Notes: a model not told the origin generated them from the letters alone. Numbered from the stretch's first letter, positions 19,094 to 27,613 are shown. The stretch: DNA of 64,000 nucleotides from CAWIUB01 sp963839175 (GCA_963839175.1 CAWIUB010000026.1:14621-78620); one strand, 5' to 3'. Program-made: numbers and translations.

Positions 19094-19202
19094 GTCCGCC
19101 CCTCTGCATTGCCGCTCGTGCGCTCGGCACCCCTCGGACCGTACAGCGCCGGGCTATTCGGTTTCCCCGTGATGGGCGACACTTGCACGGTAGGAGGCTG
19201 CC

Positions 19203-19802
19203 ATGGGGATCTTGACGCCGGGTTTTCGTGGACGGGCGCGCGACTCCGACGTCCAGTTGCCGCCCGGCCAGTACCTGACACGGGACTTTCCGGTGCTCTC
19301 GGCCGGGCCGACGCCGCGGATCCCCCTTGACCGGTGGGAGTTCACGATCACGACCGAGGCCGGCGCGGTGCATCGCTGGTCGTGGCCGGAGTTGCTGGCG
19401 CTGCCGAGTGAGTCGCCGACCGTCGATATCCATTGCGTCACCAAGTGGTCGAAGCTCGGCACGAGCTGGGAGGGTGTTTCGCTGGACATCCTGTTCGCGG
19501 GTGTCGACACCGCAGCCGACTACGCGATGGTGCACTCCTACGGCGGGTACACCACGAACCTGCCACTGGAGGACCTGCTCGACGGGCAGGCATGGATCGT
19601 CTACCGCTACGAGGGCGAGCAGCTGGGCGGCGAGCACGGCGGACCGGCGCGGCTGCTTGTCCCGCACCTGTATTTCTGGAAGTCGGCAAAGTGGGTGCGC
19701 GGCATCGAACTGATGCTGCAAGACGACCTCGGCTTCTGGGAGAGCCTGGGCTATCACGAATACGGCGATCCGTGGCGCGAGCAGCGGTACGCGGGCGACT
19801 AG
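19203..19802 (+). CDS. sulfite-oxidase-like molybdopterin oxidoreductase
   Basis: A 199-residue protein of the oxidoreductase molybdopterin-binding superfamily (YedY/MsrP and sulfite oxidase relatives). It binds molybdopterin and the presumed molybdenum ligand is Cys78 in TVDIHCVTKWSKLGTSWEGV. Other conserved segments are MVHSYGGYTTNLPLEDLLD, GGPARLLVPHLYFWKSAKWV and ELMLQDDLGFWESLGYHEYGDPW. It has no signal peptide and no heme domain, unlike MsrP or eukaryotic sulfite oxidase. Electrons probably go to or come from the flavin reductase whose gene overlaps its 3' end. The substrate is unknown. Confidence 0.85.
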   Translation: MGILTPGFRGRARDSDVQLPPGQYLTRDFPVLSAGPTPRIPLDRWEFTITTEAGAVHRWSWPELLALPSESPTVDIHCVTKWSKLGTSWEGVSLDILFAGVDTAADYAMVHSYGGYTTNLPLEDLLDGQAWIVYRYEGEQLGGEHGGPARLLVPHLYFWKSAKWVRGIELMLQDDLGFWESLGYHEYGDPWREQRYAGD

Positions 19803-20536
19803 CCGACCGGCTGCGCTGGCGGGTCGCCCGGCTGCTCGAGACACGTGACGAGACGGCCACGGCCCGTACGCTCGTGTTGCAGCTCGACGGGTGGGCCGGG
19901 CATCTTCCGGGCCAGCACGTCGACCTGCGGCTCACCGCCGAGGACGGCTATTCCACCCAGCGCAGCTACTCGATCGCCTCTGCCGAACGCGGCGATCAGG
20001 TCGAGCTGACCGTCCAGGTCGTGGCCGGCGGCGAGGTGTCGCCGTTTCTCGCGCGGGACTTCGCGATCGGCGGTCTGGTCGAGATCCGTGGCCCAGTAGG
20101 CGGGTGGTTCGTGTGGCGGCCGGACGAGACCAATCCGGTGCTGCTGGTCGGAGGCGGCTCGGGCATCGTCCCGCTGATGGCGATGGTGCGTACCCGGCGA
20201 GCCGCGAACAGCCGAGTCCCGTTCCGGCTCGTTTACTCCGTCCGCGCACCGGACGAGGTGTACTACGCCGACGAACTGCGCCGCCGAACCCGGGACGACG
20301 GCGGCCTGGACACGACGCTGCTCTACACCCGCGTTGCACCGGACGCCTGGCCACGGCCGCCAGGACGCGTCACGCTCGCCGACCTCGGCGCGTTCGGCTG
20401 GCCGGTCGAACTATCGCCGCGTTGCTACGTGTGCGGGCCCACCGGTTTCGTCGAGACGGTCGCGGACATGCTCGTCACGCTGGGCCACGACGCCGACCAG
20501 ATTCGCACCGAACGATTCGGACCCAGCGGAGGCTGA
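19772..20536 (+). CDS. ferredoxin reductase-type FAD/NAD(P)-binding oxidoreductase
   Basis: About 254 residues of a ferredoxin-NADP+ reductase-like flavoprotein with the FAD-binding motif QRSYSIAS, the NAD(P)-binding glycine motif VGGGSGIVPLMAMVR, and the C-terminal CYVCGPTGFVETVADMLV. There is no [2Fe-2S] domain at either end. No ATG lies near the first conserved residues; I used an in-frame GTG at 19772, which overlaps the molybdopterin enzyme by 31 bases, so the start is uncertain by a few codons. The overlap and the following DUF6510 gene two bases on show one transcript. I infer that it supplies or accepts electrons for the molybdenum enzyme. Confidence 0.8.
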   Translation: MARAAVRGRLADRLRWRVARLLETRDETATARTLVLQLDGWAGHLPGQHVDLRLTAEDGYSTQRSYSIASAERGDQVELTVQVVAGGEVSPFLARDFAIGGLVEIRGPVGGWFVWRPDETNPVLLVGGGSGIVPLMAMVRTRRAANSRVPFRLVYSVRAPDEVYYADELRRRTRDDGGLDTTLLYTRVAPDAWPRPPGRVTLADLGAFGWPVELSPRCYVCGPTGFVETVADMLVTLGHDADQIRTERFGPSGG

Positions 20537-20537
20537 C

Positions 20538-20828
20538 ATGACCGAGCCCACCACCGGCGAGAGCGCCTACCAGGACGGCAACGTGCTCGCGGGCCCATTC
20601 AGCGAGATCTTCACTGTCGACGTCACAGGCGCGCACACCACCTGTGCCAATTGCGGCCGGCACGCGCACCTCGCCGAACTGCGCGTGTACACCGCGACGC
20701 CCGGGATGATCGCCCGATGCGCGGGGTGCGGCGAAGTCGTCGCCCGCCACGTCCGCACACCGAATGCGGCCTGGCTCGACTTGCGCGGCACGATCGCGCT
20801 CACGATCCCGCTGGCGAGCGACACGTAA
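20538..20828 (+). CDS. DUF6510 small zinc-ribbon-like protein
   Basis: A 96-residue protein with two paired cysteine motifs, CANCGRHAH and CAGCGEVV, about 30 residues apart, which resemble a zinc ribbon, followed by a short beta-rich tail (AWLDLRGTIALTIPL). It starts one base after the reductase stop codon, with GGAGG five bases before the ATG, so it is the third gene of the molybdopterin oxidoreductase transcript. Proteins of this type regularly accompany this oxidoreductase pair, but their role is not known. Confidence 0.75.
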   Translation: MTEPTTGESAYQDGNVLAGPFSEIFTVDVTGAHTTCANCGRHAHLAELRVYTATPGMIARCAGCGEVVARHVRTPNAAWLDLRGTIALTIPLASDT

Positions 20829-20910
20829 CGGGCACCGCCATCGGGCAGCCGTCAGAGCCGGTTTGCGGGTGGGGCAGATGTCCCGGCGGCGGTCCGTGGC
20901 TTGTCTGGGT

Positions 20911-21138
20911 CTAGGCCGAACGCGGCGACGTGCGTTGGGTGGATGAGTTGGCTTGCACATCGCGTAACTTCTTTCTCGAGCCGAAGCGATGGCCGCCGAT
21001 GTCGACCGTGTCGAGTTCGGCGTTGTAGGAGAACCCCACCGGAACGACATGCGGCCGATTGTCGGACCCAGCAGTGGCCAGGCGGCCCAGCCGTTGAGTT
21101 GCCAAGTAATCCAGTTCGGGCGGGGTGAAGATGCTCAT
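20911..21138 (-). pseudogene. truncated F420-dependent PPOX-class protein
   Basis: The frame starts MSIFTPPELDYLATQRLGRL and continues through the conserved PHVVPVGFSYNAELDTVDIGG and GSRKKLRDVQAN, which is the N-terminal half of a pyridoxamine-phosphate-oxidase-like split-barrel protein of the F420-dependent type. After QAN, where relatives continue with VAFVVDD and about 60 further residues, the frame becomes unrelated (SSTQRTSPRSA) and stops. Neither other frame carries the missing half; the DUF6510 gene lies convergently downstream. I read this as a 3'-deleted remnant. A palindrome (21222-21237) lies about 85 bases upstream. Confidence 0.7.
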
Positions 21139-21221
21139 GCAGCCAGCAGACAACGTCAACGGGATTTGAAGTCAAGGCTTGGCACGACCGAACCGCATAC
21201 CTACCCGTCGCTCGGCCTGCG

Positions 21222-21237
21222 CGGTTCACGTGAACCG
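21222..21237. repeat. palindrome CGGTTCACGTGAACCG, copy 1
   Basis: A perfect 16-base palindrome with core TTCACGTGAA, identical to the one at 22768-22783 and sharing its core with another 16-base palindrome at 60377-60392. Its size and symmetry suit a dimeric regulator. It sits about 85 bases upstream of the truncated PPOX gene and between it and a broken LuxR gene. Confidence 0.7.
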
Positions 21238-21393
21238 TTTCGGACGAGCGTGCGCCGAGCCGTCCGATCAGATCGAGGTGCGGCGCACGGAAGGTGTGGT
21301 GTCGCGGGGTGCCAGCCCTTGATCGGTCGGGGACGGTACGGCGGTCTCGGCCGAAGTTACTTGATCTTGAAACAGCGAAAGCCCGAAGGAAGG

Positions 21394-22225
21394 TCAGCCC
21401 ACCGGCAGTGAGGATTCGGCCGCTCGCTGTCGGCTGACCTCGGCGGCAAGTTGGGTGCGTGAGGAGATGGCCAGCTTGGCGAAGACGTGGGACAGGTGCG
21501 TCTGGACGGTGCGCCGCGACACGTACAGCCGCTCGCCGATCTGCGGATTAGACAAACCCTCGGCCACCAGATCGACGATGCTGTGTTCGGTCGGTGTCAG
21601 GCTGGCTCAGCCGTTCCAGGCGGAGATGTTGAGCTCCCGCCGCGTGGAGGGTCCCCAGCGTCAGCCTCAGCTCCTCCACCTGGGGCGCAGGACGTAGGCA
21701 GCAGATCAGGCCCAACGGCAGATCGGCGAGCCGCCTCGTCACTGCGTTCAGCACGAGCAAGCTGCACGGGTCGGCCCACTGCGCATCATCGATGCCGAGC
21801 ACCAGCGGCCCACCCAGGGCCAGCGCCTCCACCAGGTCGACGAACGCATCGACCGCCTGAAAGCGCAGCCCGGGGTCGCTGCTCACCGTGATCGGGCCGT
21901 GCTCACCCCCACGCGGCGTGAGCAGCTCGGCCAGCGCGGCACGGCGCGGGTCCGGCGAGGAACGTGAGCAGCCGAGCGCGTCGGTCAGCACGCCGAACGG
22001 CCTGCTCCGCTCCAGCTCCTCGGCACGCGCCGCGTACACCTGAACGTTCCGCATCCGGGCCGCGGCGAGCGCCTCGGCCAACAGCCGGGTCTTGCCGATG
22101 CCCGCTTCCCCTTCGAGGATCGCGACGGTGCGACATCCGGACGCCATCCGGTCGAGTATGTCGCCGAGCGCCGCCACCTCCGACTCACGCCCGCGAAAGG
22201 GTGGGACCGCCCTCAACGCGGTCAT
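21394..22225 (-). pseudogene. LuxR-family ATPase regulator with internal deletion
   Basis: The frame starting at 22225 encodes an AAA-type NTPase domain (PPFRGRESEVAALGDIL, Walker A EGEAGIGKTRLLAEAL, Walker B-like PLVLGIDDAQWADPCSL) for about 205 residues, as in LAL-type regulators of about 900 residues. Immediately after LERLSQP the similarity switches to another frame reading LTPTEHSIVDLVAEGLSNPQ and VSRRTVQTHLSHVFAKL, a complete LuxR helix-turn-helix that ends at 21394. The long middle part, normally about 600 residues, is absent and the two ends are joined out of frame. This is a decayed regulator that cannot make a full protein. Confidence 0.85.
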
Positions 22226-22381
22226 AGCCGGACGCTACCACCGAACGTATGCGAGGAAATCAGGCCGTCGCCCCGACCAGAGGCAGCACGAGGCGGTCGC
22301 TGAGCGGACAACGCGAAGTAGACCTCCCCGAAGCGACCCCGCTGACTCACGTTGTCGGTGGGCCGCGGCATCGTCGCGGTC

Positions 22382-22843
22382 ATGACACCGACCGGCGCGC
22401 ACGCCTTCGACTTCCTGCACGGCAGCTGGACCTTCCGCCTGCGCAGGCTGCGTGATGCTGCCGACCCGGACTGCAGCGAGTGGCTCGAGTTCACCGCGAC
22501 CGGTGAGGCGTTCCCGATCCTCGACGGCCTGGGCAATGTCGATCGGCTTTACGTGCCTGCCACCGAGGACGGCGAGGCGTTCGCGGGCTTCACGCTCCGG
22601 CTGTATGACCCCGCGACCGACAGCTGGCGTATCTGGTGGGCCTCGACGCGGGCGCCGGGTGTGTTCGACGAGCCCGTCGTCGGCCGGTTCGAGGGCGACC
22701 GCGGGGTCTTCGAGTGTGACGACCTCGTCGGCGGGCAGCGTGTCCGGGTTCGCTATATGGCCCTGAGCGGTTCACGTGAACCGCGAGGTGGTTGTCCTCA
22801 GTGCGAGACTGCATCCGTGACACCACTCCCGGGGGCGGCGTGA
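22382..22843 (+). pseudogene. DUF1579-like protein, 3' truncated
   Basis: The frame begins MTPTGAHAFDFLHGSWTFRL and follows a lipocalin-like family (AFDFLHGSW, TLRLYDPATDSWRIWWASTR, GRFEGDRGVFECDD, GQRVRVRY). At RVRY, where relatives continue for about 30 residues of beta strands ending in a tryptophan-rich tail, the sequence runs straight into the 16-base palindrome and then unrelated codons to a stop at 22843. The last 22 residues therefore do not belong to the family. The stop overlaps the chosen rnhA start as GTGA. I consider it a truncated remnant, though a short product could be made. Confidence 0.6.
22768..22783. repeat. palindrome CGGTTCACGTGAACCG, copy 2
   Basis: Identical to copy 1 at 21222-21237. 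It lies exactly where the DUF1579-like gene loses homology and about 57 bases before rnhA, so it could be a recombination scar, an operator for rnhA, or both. Confidence 0.7.
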
Positions 22844-23307
22844 CCGATGAACACGCGGCCCCGGCGGCAGACCGTCCCTCGGTCGTGATCTACACCGACG
22901 GGGCCTGCAAGGGCAATCCGGGCCCCGGCGGATGGGGCGTTTGGATGTCCAGCGGCGTACACGAGCGGGAGCTGTCTGGGGGTACGGCCGCCACCACGAA
23001 TCAGCGGATGGAGCTCACGGCCGCCATCGAGGCGTTGTCCGCGCTGAGGCGACCGTGCGACGTCGTGCTCTACACCGACAGCAAGTACGTCCTCAACGGC
23101 ATCACGTCCTGGATCACCGGGTGGAAGCGCAATGGCTGGAAGAACTCTGCCAAGCAGCCGGTCAAGAACGCGGACCTCTGGCGGGCTCTGGACGTTGCGG
23201 CGTCGCCGCATACCGTCGATTGGCGGTGGGTAAGAGGGCACGCCGGCGATCCCGGCAACGACCGAGCAGACGCGCTGGCCAATGCCGGCGCTGCCGAGTT
23301 CGCATAG
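22840..23307 (+). CDS. rnhA: ribonuclease HI
   Basis: A 155-residue RNase HI that cuts the RNA strand of RNA-DNA hybrids such as R-loops and primers. All four catalytic carboxylates are visible: Asp in [19 protein letters not shown], Glu in [13 protein letters not shown], Asp in [13 protein letters not shown], and Asp in [10 protein letters not shown], with the conserved histidine in [10 protein letters not shown]. The basic handle region [20 protein letters not shown] is also present. I start it at the GTG at 22840, which gives the usual short N-terminus and a GTGA overlap; a GTG at 22801 with GAGGTGG nine bases upstream is an alternative that adds 13 residues. Confidence 0.92.
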   Translation: MTDEHAAPAADRPSVVIYTDGACKGNPGPGGWGVWMSSGVHERELSGGTAATTNQRMELTAAIEALSALRRPCDVVLYTDSKYVLNGITSWITGWKRNGWKNSAKQPVKNADLWRALDVAASPHTVDWRWVRGHAGDPGNDRADALANAGAAEFA

Positions 23308-23323
23308 CGTCCTTAGCCGATCG

Positions 23324-23677
23324 TCAGCAGGTGACGTGAAGCATGGCGTGGACCTCATCCGGGTCGAGGGCGGCGATCAGGCGGCAAGCCTCCTCCGTTG
23401 GGACGGCGTCAAGATCGACGCCCCGGCGGCTGGCCTCCTCGATGACCTCGGGCATGATCGGCAACGCACCATAGGCTCCTGTGCCGATGATCAGCCGGCC
23501 TCCGCCCCAGGGGAGTTCCTCGTCAGCTGATACAGGGGTGTGCCCGAACAGATCCCGGTACCGCTTCGAGGGCTTCTTTCTCCGCCGCCGCACCTCGCCA
23601 CCGTCGATCACGATGTCGTGCTCGTACTCCAGCCCGTCGACCTCGATAGATCCGAACCCGCTTAACCGCACCTGCAT
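23324..23677 (-). CDS. Mth938-like (DUF498) protein
   Basis: A 117-residue Mth938-domain protein (PF04430). The family features are IEVDGLEYEHDIVIDGGEVRRR, RLIIGTGAYGALPIMPEVIE and a predicted alpha/beta fold; relatives include human AAMDC and the assembly factor NDUFAF3. Bacterial function is unsettled. It is convergent with rnhA, whose stop is 17 bases away, and lies just downstream of the two transglutaminase-like genes on the same strand. Confidence 0.85.
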   Translation of the reverse strand: MQVRLSGFGSIEVDGLEYEHDIVIDGGEVRRRRKKPSKRYRDLFGHTPVSADEELPWGGGRLIIGTGAYGALPIMPEVIEEASRRGVDLDAVPTEEACRLIAALDPDEVHAMLHVTC

Positions 23678-23744
23678 CCCGTTGCCTCCCCTGCATCATT
23701 GGCCTGAAGGGCCGGCGCTGTGCCGGTGTGCACACGTCTGCCGT

Positions 23745-24629
23745 TCAGCAAGAGGCGAGGACGGTGACGTGTCGGGTTGTTGTCAGGCGACCGCGCGCTT
23801 CGCCAACGTAGGTGCCCGACGTGGGTGGCACATCGGTGTAGTCCCGGCCTACGGCCACGGTCAAGTATCGAGCCGATGCCGGGCGACCGTGGCACGGGTC
23901 GAACGGCATGGCGACGGCGTGATCACTATGCGGTACCAGGACCTCGACCCAGGCGTGGGTGCCGCCCTGGCCGAGCAGGTGCCCTGATACGTACCGCGCG
24001 GGGAGGGCGAGCAGGTGGCACAACGCGAGCATGATGTGCGCGGAGTCCTGGCACACGCCTCGGCCGCCCGCGAGCGCCTCGGCGGCCGTGGTCTGCACCG
24101 AGGTGACGCCGAACTGGTAGCTCATCGCCGAGTGCACGGCTTGGCAGATCCGCCCGGCCAGCTCGAGCGTGTCGACGCTGCGTCCCAGATCGTGGGCGAG
24201 TTCGCGTAGGCGCGCGTCGGGTGCGGTGAGCCGGGTGGCGCGCAGCAGCCGCGGGTCGGTGAGGGCGTCCGCATGCAGCCGCACCGGCCCGTCGCTGTGT
24301 ACGCGTTCGAGCAGCGCCCCGACCCGGAAGCGCACACTTCGCTCGACCCGGTCGGCGTGCAGCCGCACGACGGTGTTGCCGCGCGCGTCGCGTCGCAGCC
24401 GGCGGCGGGCGGCGGCGCCTTCGACGTCCACCCGGTGTGCGCGCAGGTGCTGGTTGCCGTGTCGCACCGGTGGCAGGACCACCAGACGGTGGCGCAGCCG
24501 GTTGACCGGTTGCGGGTAGTCGTAACGGAAGCTCTGCTCGAGCAGGTAGGTCACCCGGTGGGCATCGTCGAGATCAACCTCGTGGTGGTCGAGCACCGGG
24601 GCGTGCAGCAGCTGGCGGTTGAGCATCAT
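23745..24629 (-). CDS. transglutaminase-like protein with complete triad
   Basis: A 294-residue bacterial transglutaminase-like protein: an N-terminal beta domain (VTYLLEQSFRYDYPQPVNRL) and a papain-fold core. The Cys-His-Asp triad is visible as GVCQDSAHIMLALCHLLALP, GGTHAWVEVLVP and FDPCHG. Such proteins are usually cysteine proteases or amidases rather than true crosslinkers. The first ATG at 24629 overlaps the stop of the upstream gene and is preceded by AGGAGG inside that gene, so translation is coupled. No signal peptide. Often found with alpha-E and ATP-grasp partners, which are absent here. Confidence 0.85.
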   Translation of the reverse strand: MMLNRQLLHAPVLDHHEVDLDDAHRVTYLLEQSFRYDYPQPVNRLRHRLVVLPPVRHGNQHLRAHRVDVEGAAARRRLRRDARGNTVVRLHADRVERSVRFRVGALLERVHSDGPVRLHADALTDPRLLRATRLTAPDARLRELAHDLGRSVDTLELAGRICQAVHSAMSYQFGVTSVQTTAAEALAGGRGVCQDSAHIMLALCHLLALPARYVSGHLLGQGGTHAWVEVLVPHSDHAVAMPFDPCHGRPASARYLTVAVGRDYTDVPPTSGTYVGEARGRLTTTRHVTVLASC

Positions 24630-25441
24630 CCGGGCACCTCCTGGGCGCGGACGGTCATGCTGTCCAGGCGGGGGCCGCCGAAGGTCGTGGCCATCGCCAC
24701 GTCGGAAGCGTCCCGGCCCCGGCCGATCACCACCCGGCCCTTGCGGCGGGTGTTGTTGCGCGGGTCGAACGTCCACCAGCGATCAGCCAGCCAGACCTCC
24801 ATCCACGCCGCGAAGTCCATCGGCGCGGGGTCGACCGGGACGTCCATGTCGGGTAGGTAGCCGAACACGTAGCGGGCCGGAATGTTCAGTGCCCGGCAGA
24901 ACGAGATGGCCAGATGGGTGAAGTCCCGGCACACGCCCAGCCGGGTGCTGTTGATCTCGGCGGCCGTCGACCAGGCGGTCGAGCTGCCGTAGCGGAATGT
25001 GACGTGGGAGTGCACGTGGTCGCAGATGGTCTGCACCCGCGGGTAGCCGGGCGCATGTGCACCGAACAGCGCCCACGCCTCGTTGCCCAGTACGTCCGGT
25101 AGGCAGTAGCGGCTGGGCAGCGTGTAGATCAGCGTGTCGTCGGGCAGGTCGTCCGGCGCGATCTCACGTGCCGTCTCGTCGACGTCCTCCGTCAAGTCCG
25201 GGACGTCGATCTCAGCCGCGTACCGGAACGTCGACCGCCCCATTGGCAGCACCACCCGGGTACATCGATTGCCGTACAGGTCCGCGTAGCTGCGCAGCCG
25301 CAACTGGGGCGTCGACGACCACTCCTCGGACATCACCGTGAACACCGGTGATTCGCCCGGCTGGACGTGAAAGATCGACGGGGTGGCGACCTCCGCCTGA
25401 TAGGTGAACGCGCACCCGACGGACAGCCGCCGCGAGCTCAT
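24626..25441 (-). CDS. transglutaminase-like protein lacking the triad histidine
   Basis: A 271-residue relative of the downstream gene product: N-terminal beta region (FTYQAEVATPSIFHVQPGE), then the core with the cysteine in LGVCRDFTHLAISFCRALNI and the aspartate in RWWTFDPRNNT. Where catalytic members have HAWVEV, this protein reads DFAAWMEV, so the usual histidine is alanine; some other members of this subfamily also deviate there. The tail GRVVIGRGRDASDVAMATTFG is typical of the subgroup. It is coupled to the next gene by an overlapping ATGATG. An inactive partner or a variant enzyme are both possible. Confidence 0.85.
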   Translation of the reverse strand: MSSRRLSVGCAFTYQAEVATPSIFHVQPGESPVFTVMSEEWSSTPQLRLRSYADLYGNRCTRVVLPMGRSTFRYAAEIDVPDLTEDVDETAREIAPDDLPDDTLIYTLPSRYCLPDVLGNEAWALFGAHAPGYPRVQTICDHVHSHVTFRYGSSTAWSTAAEINSTRLGVCRDFTHLAISFCRALNIPARYVFGYLPDMDVPVDPAPMDFAAWMEVWLADRWWTFDPRNNTRRKGRVVIGRGRDASDVAMATTFGGPRLDSMTVRAQEVPG

Positions 25442-25532
25442 CACCGCATGATGACAGGCCAACATTTCAACGAACAGCGCCGCGCCCGCAGACTTTCGAC
25501 GAGCGGGTCCGCCCGAGCACGGCCCGCAGTGG

Positions 25533-26003
25533 TCACGGGTGCGGTGACTTTGATCGGGTTCGGCCCGGCGGCGTGGGGTGTCCGTGTGCCGGGTTCGAGG
25601 TTGGTGACGATGTCGGCGATGGGGCAACGCCGGACGGGCTGGTCGGCGTTTGCGGTGACGGGCCGGCCGACGGGGCCGCAGTGGTTTGCCGGCCGGGCGC
25701 GGCGGTCCGCGGCGGTACGAGCGGCTGATCGGATATGTCCGATCTGGACCCGGAAGCCGGCGGTTGCGTCCGGCTGCCAGTGGTCGCCGCGGCAACCCGT
25801 CCAGGTTCGGGTGATGCCGAGCCAGCCGGATGGTCCGCCGAGCCGCCCAGCCCGGCGACCGCGAGGGTAAGGATTCCGGCGATAAGGAGGCAGGCGACCA
25901 GGACGATGGACAGCACCGTCGCCACCCGCATGCCCTCGATGGTCAGCAGGATGCGTCCGCCGCTCCCAGGATGGGGCGGTGCTGGCTTACGGTGCTTGCC
26001 CAT
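25533..26003 (-). CDS. hypothetical membrane-anchored Pro/Ser/Thr-rich protein
   Basis: A 156-residue protein with a short basic, proline-rich N-terminus, one transmembrane helix (VATVLSIVLVACLLIAGILTLAVAGL, about residues 27-52) and a long low-complexity tail rich in proline, serine, threonine and alanine. The tail probably spans the cell envelope. No domain is recognised. Low-complexity composition makes the call moderate. Confidence 0.45.
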   Translation of the reverse strand: MGKHRKPAPPHPGSGGRILLTIEGMRVATVLSIVLVACLLIAGILTLAVAGLGGSADHPAGSASPEPGRVAAATTGSRTQPPASGSRSDISDQPLVPPRTAAPGRQTTAAPSAGPSPQTPTSPSGVAPSPTSSPTSNPAHGHPTPPGRTRSKSPHP

Positions 26004-26168
26004 GCCGTTGCTCGCCGGGCGGCACTCGGTCGGGTCGGGAAGGTGCGAGCCTGCCCGGGCTGGCCGGCCAACCGTGCCGCCTGCAACCGCGCGGTAACGG
26101 ACGAACGACGACGGGGCGGCCCGGGGGGGTAGGCCGCCCCGCCGTCGCGGTGGGGGGACGGAGGTAGG

Positions 26169-26951
26169 TCAGCGCGGTGCGGGCCCCGGGGATTCGGCCG
26201 GCGGCCCGGCCGGGATGGTGGACGGTGGACCGGTCGGGTGCCGGCTGGACGCGGGCGTGCTGGGCCGGTTGTTCGGGTGGCTGCTCGACCCGCCGGCCGG
26301 GTGTGCGGCGGCGAGCTGGGCCGTGCAGTAGCCCGCGACCTTGTCCTTGCCGCCCGAGGCGGTGATCAGCGCAGCGAAGGCCCGGTTGTCCAGCGCCTTG
26401 CCCGGGTTGCTGGCGACGCCGGCCTGATACGCGGTGCACAGGCCGGTCAGCGAAGGCGACGGTGTCGCAGGCGACGCGGCGACGCTCGGCTTGGCCGGGG
26501 CGGCCTCGGCATCGTGCGTGGCCGATGTCCTCGGCGGGGCAGCCACCTGGGCCGCGCTCGCCGACCCGGGCACGGCCGGAGCGTGGACGGCGCCATGCGC
26601 GGCGCCGTGCAGCGGGCCCGGCAGCGTGTCGGTGGCCGCGGCCAGGGCAACGCCGCCCGTCGCGGCCGCGGCCACTGCGACGCCGGTGAGCACCTTCACC
26701 GTGAACAGGCTCGCCACCGCGGTCTTCACCAAGGCGGGGCGGAACTCAGCTCTGCGGTGGGTGGCTGCCGAGCCGGTCCGCGTCGCCCGGAAGTGCGCCA
26801 CGGCAGCCGGCTCGCCTGCCAGCTCCCGCACGCTGGCCGGGGCGGCCGCGGCGCCCAGCACCCTGGCCAACGGCAGCGGCCCGGCCGGCTGGCCGGCCAG
26901 CAGCCGCTCGGCAGTGTCGCGGCGAACCCGCGAGATCCGGTGTGTGCTCAT
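26169..26951 (-). CDS. probable anti-sigma membrane protein
   Basis: A 260-residue single-pass protein. The N-terminal 75 residues are predicted cytoplasmic (MSTHRISRVRRDTAERLLAG, then an alanine-rich helical region), followed by a transmembrane helix (VASLFTVKVLTGVAVAAAATG, about residues 80-103) and an Ala/Pro/Ser-rich outer part containing two cysteines (LTGLCTAYQ and VAGYCTAQL) that could form a disulfide. Its ATG overlaps the stop of the upstream ECF sigma factor gene (ATGA), the usual arrangement for a sigma factor and its membrane anti-sigma. It lacks the zinc-binding HxxxCxxC motif, so the assignment rests on position and topology. Confidence 0.6.
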   Translation of the reverse strand: MSTHRISRVRRDTAERLLAGQPAGPLPLARVLGAAAAPASVRELAGEPAAVAHFRATRTGSAATHRRAEFRPALVKTAVASLFTVKVLTGVAVAAAATGGVALAAATDTLPGPLHGAAHGAVHAPAVPGSASAAQVAAPPRTSATHDAEAAPAKPSVAASPATPSPSLTGLCTAYQAGVASNPGKALDNRAFAALITASGGKDKVAGYCTAQLAAAHPAGGSSSHPNNRPSTPASSRHPTGPPSTIPAGPPAESPGPAPR

Positions 26952-27613
26952 GTCACCCAGTCAGCGCCGAGACGCCGCGATGTGTCACACCACCAGCCCA
27001 CCGCACCGTCCAGCTCGGCGGACGGGTGGGCCTGCCTGTCGGCTTCCAGCCGCCCGGCAAGCGTACGCAGCCCCCGGTACGCAGCGGTGCGCACCGCACC
27101 GGGCCGCTTACCCAGCACCTTCCCCGCAGCCTTCGCGTCCAGCCCGATCACCGCCCGCAGCAGCACCGCCTCGGCCTGATCCCGCGGCAGCGACCGGATC
27201 AGCGCGATCGCCGCACCCGTCGAGATCGACTCCAACGCCAGCCCAGCCGTATCCCCCGGCGCCGGCCACGTCACCAGATCCTCCAACGGTGCCACCGCAG
27301 CAGGACGCCGACTACGGGCCCGCAGATGATCCAGCGCCCGGTGCCGGCCGATCGTGGCCACCCAGCCCCGGAAACCGTCCCCCTCACCGCGGAAATCACC
27401 CAAATCGCGGCACACCTGAGCCCACGTCTCCGCGGCCACATCCTCCGCGTCTGGCCCGGCAAGCACCGTCAGATACCGCAGCAAACCCGGCTGCACCGCC
27501 CGATACACCCAGCTGAACGCCGCCTCATCGCCACCCTGCGCGGCCGCCACCGCGACCGTCAACGCGGCATCCCCGCCCTGGTCAACCAGATCCGCCCGAC
27601 TCACCCGAGCCAT
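26948..27613 (-). CDS. ECF-type RNA polymerase sigma factor
   Basis: A 221-residue sigma-70 family protein of the extracytoplasmic-function type. Region 2 spans about residues 30-100, with FSWVYRAVQPGLLRYLTVL, DAEDVAAETWAQVCRDLGDF and GFRGWVATIGRHRALDHLRA. Region 4 has LPRDQAEAVLLRAVIGLDAK and a helix-turn-helix RPGAVRTAAYRGLRTLA. The ATG at 27613 is chosen because the open frame upstream has no homology. The stop overlaps the start of the probable anti-sigma gene, so the two are coupled. The signal it answers and its target promoters are not visible. Confidence 0.85.
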   Translation of the reverse strand: MARVSRADLVDQGGDAALTVAVAAAQGGDEAAFSWVYRAVQPGLLRYLTVLAGPDAEDVAAETWAQVCRDLGDFRGEGDGFRGWVATIGRHRALDHLRARSRRPAAVAPLEDLVTWPAPGDTAGLALESISTGAAIALIRSLPRDQAEAVLLRAVIGLDAKAAGKVLGKRPGAVRTAAYRGLRTLAGRLEADRQAHPSAELDGAVGWWCDTSRRLGADWVT

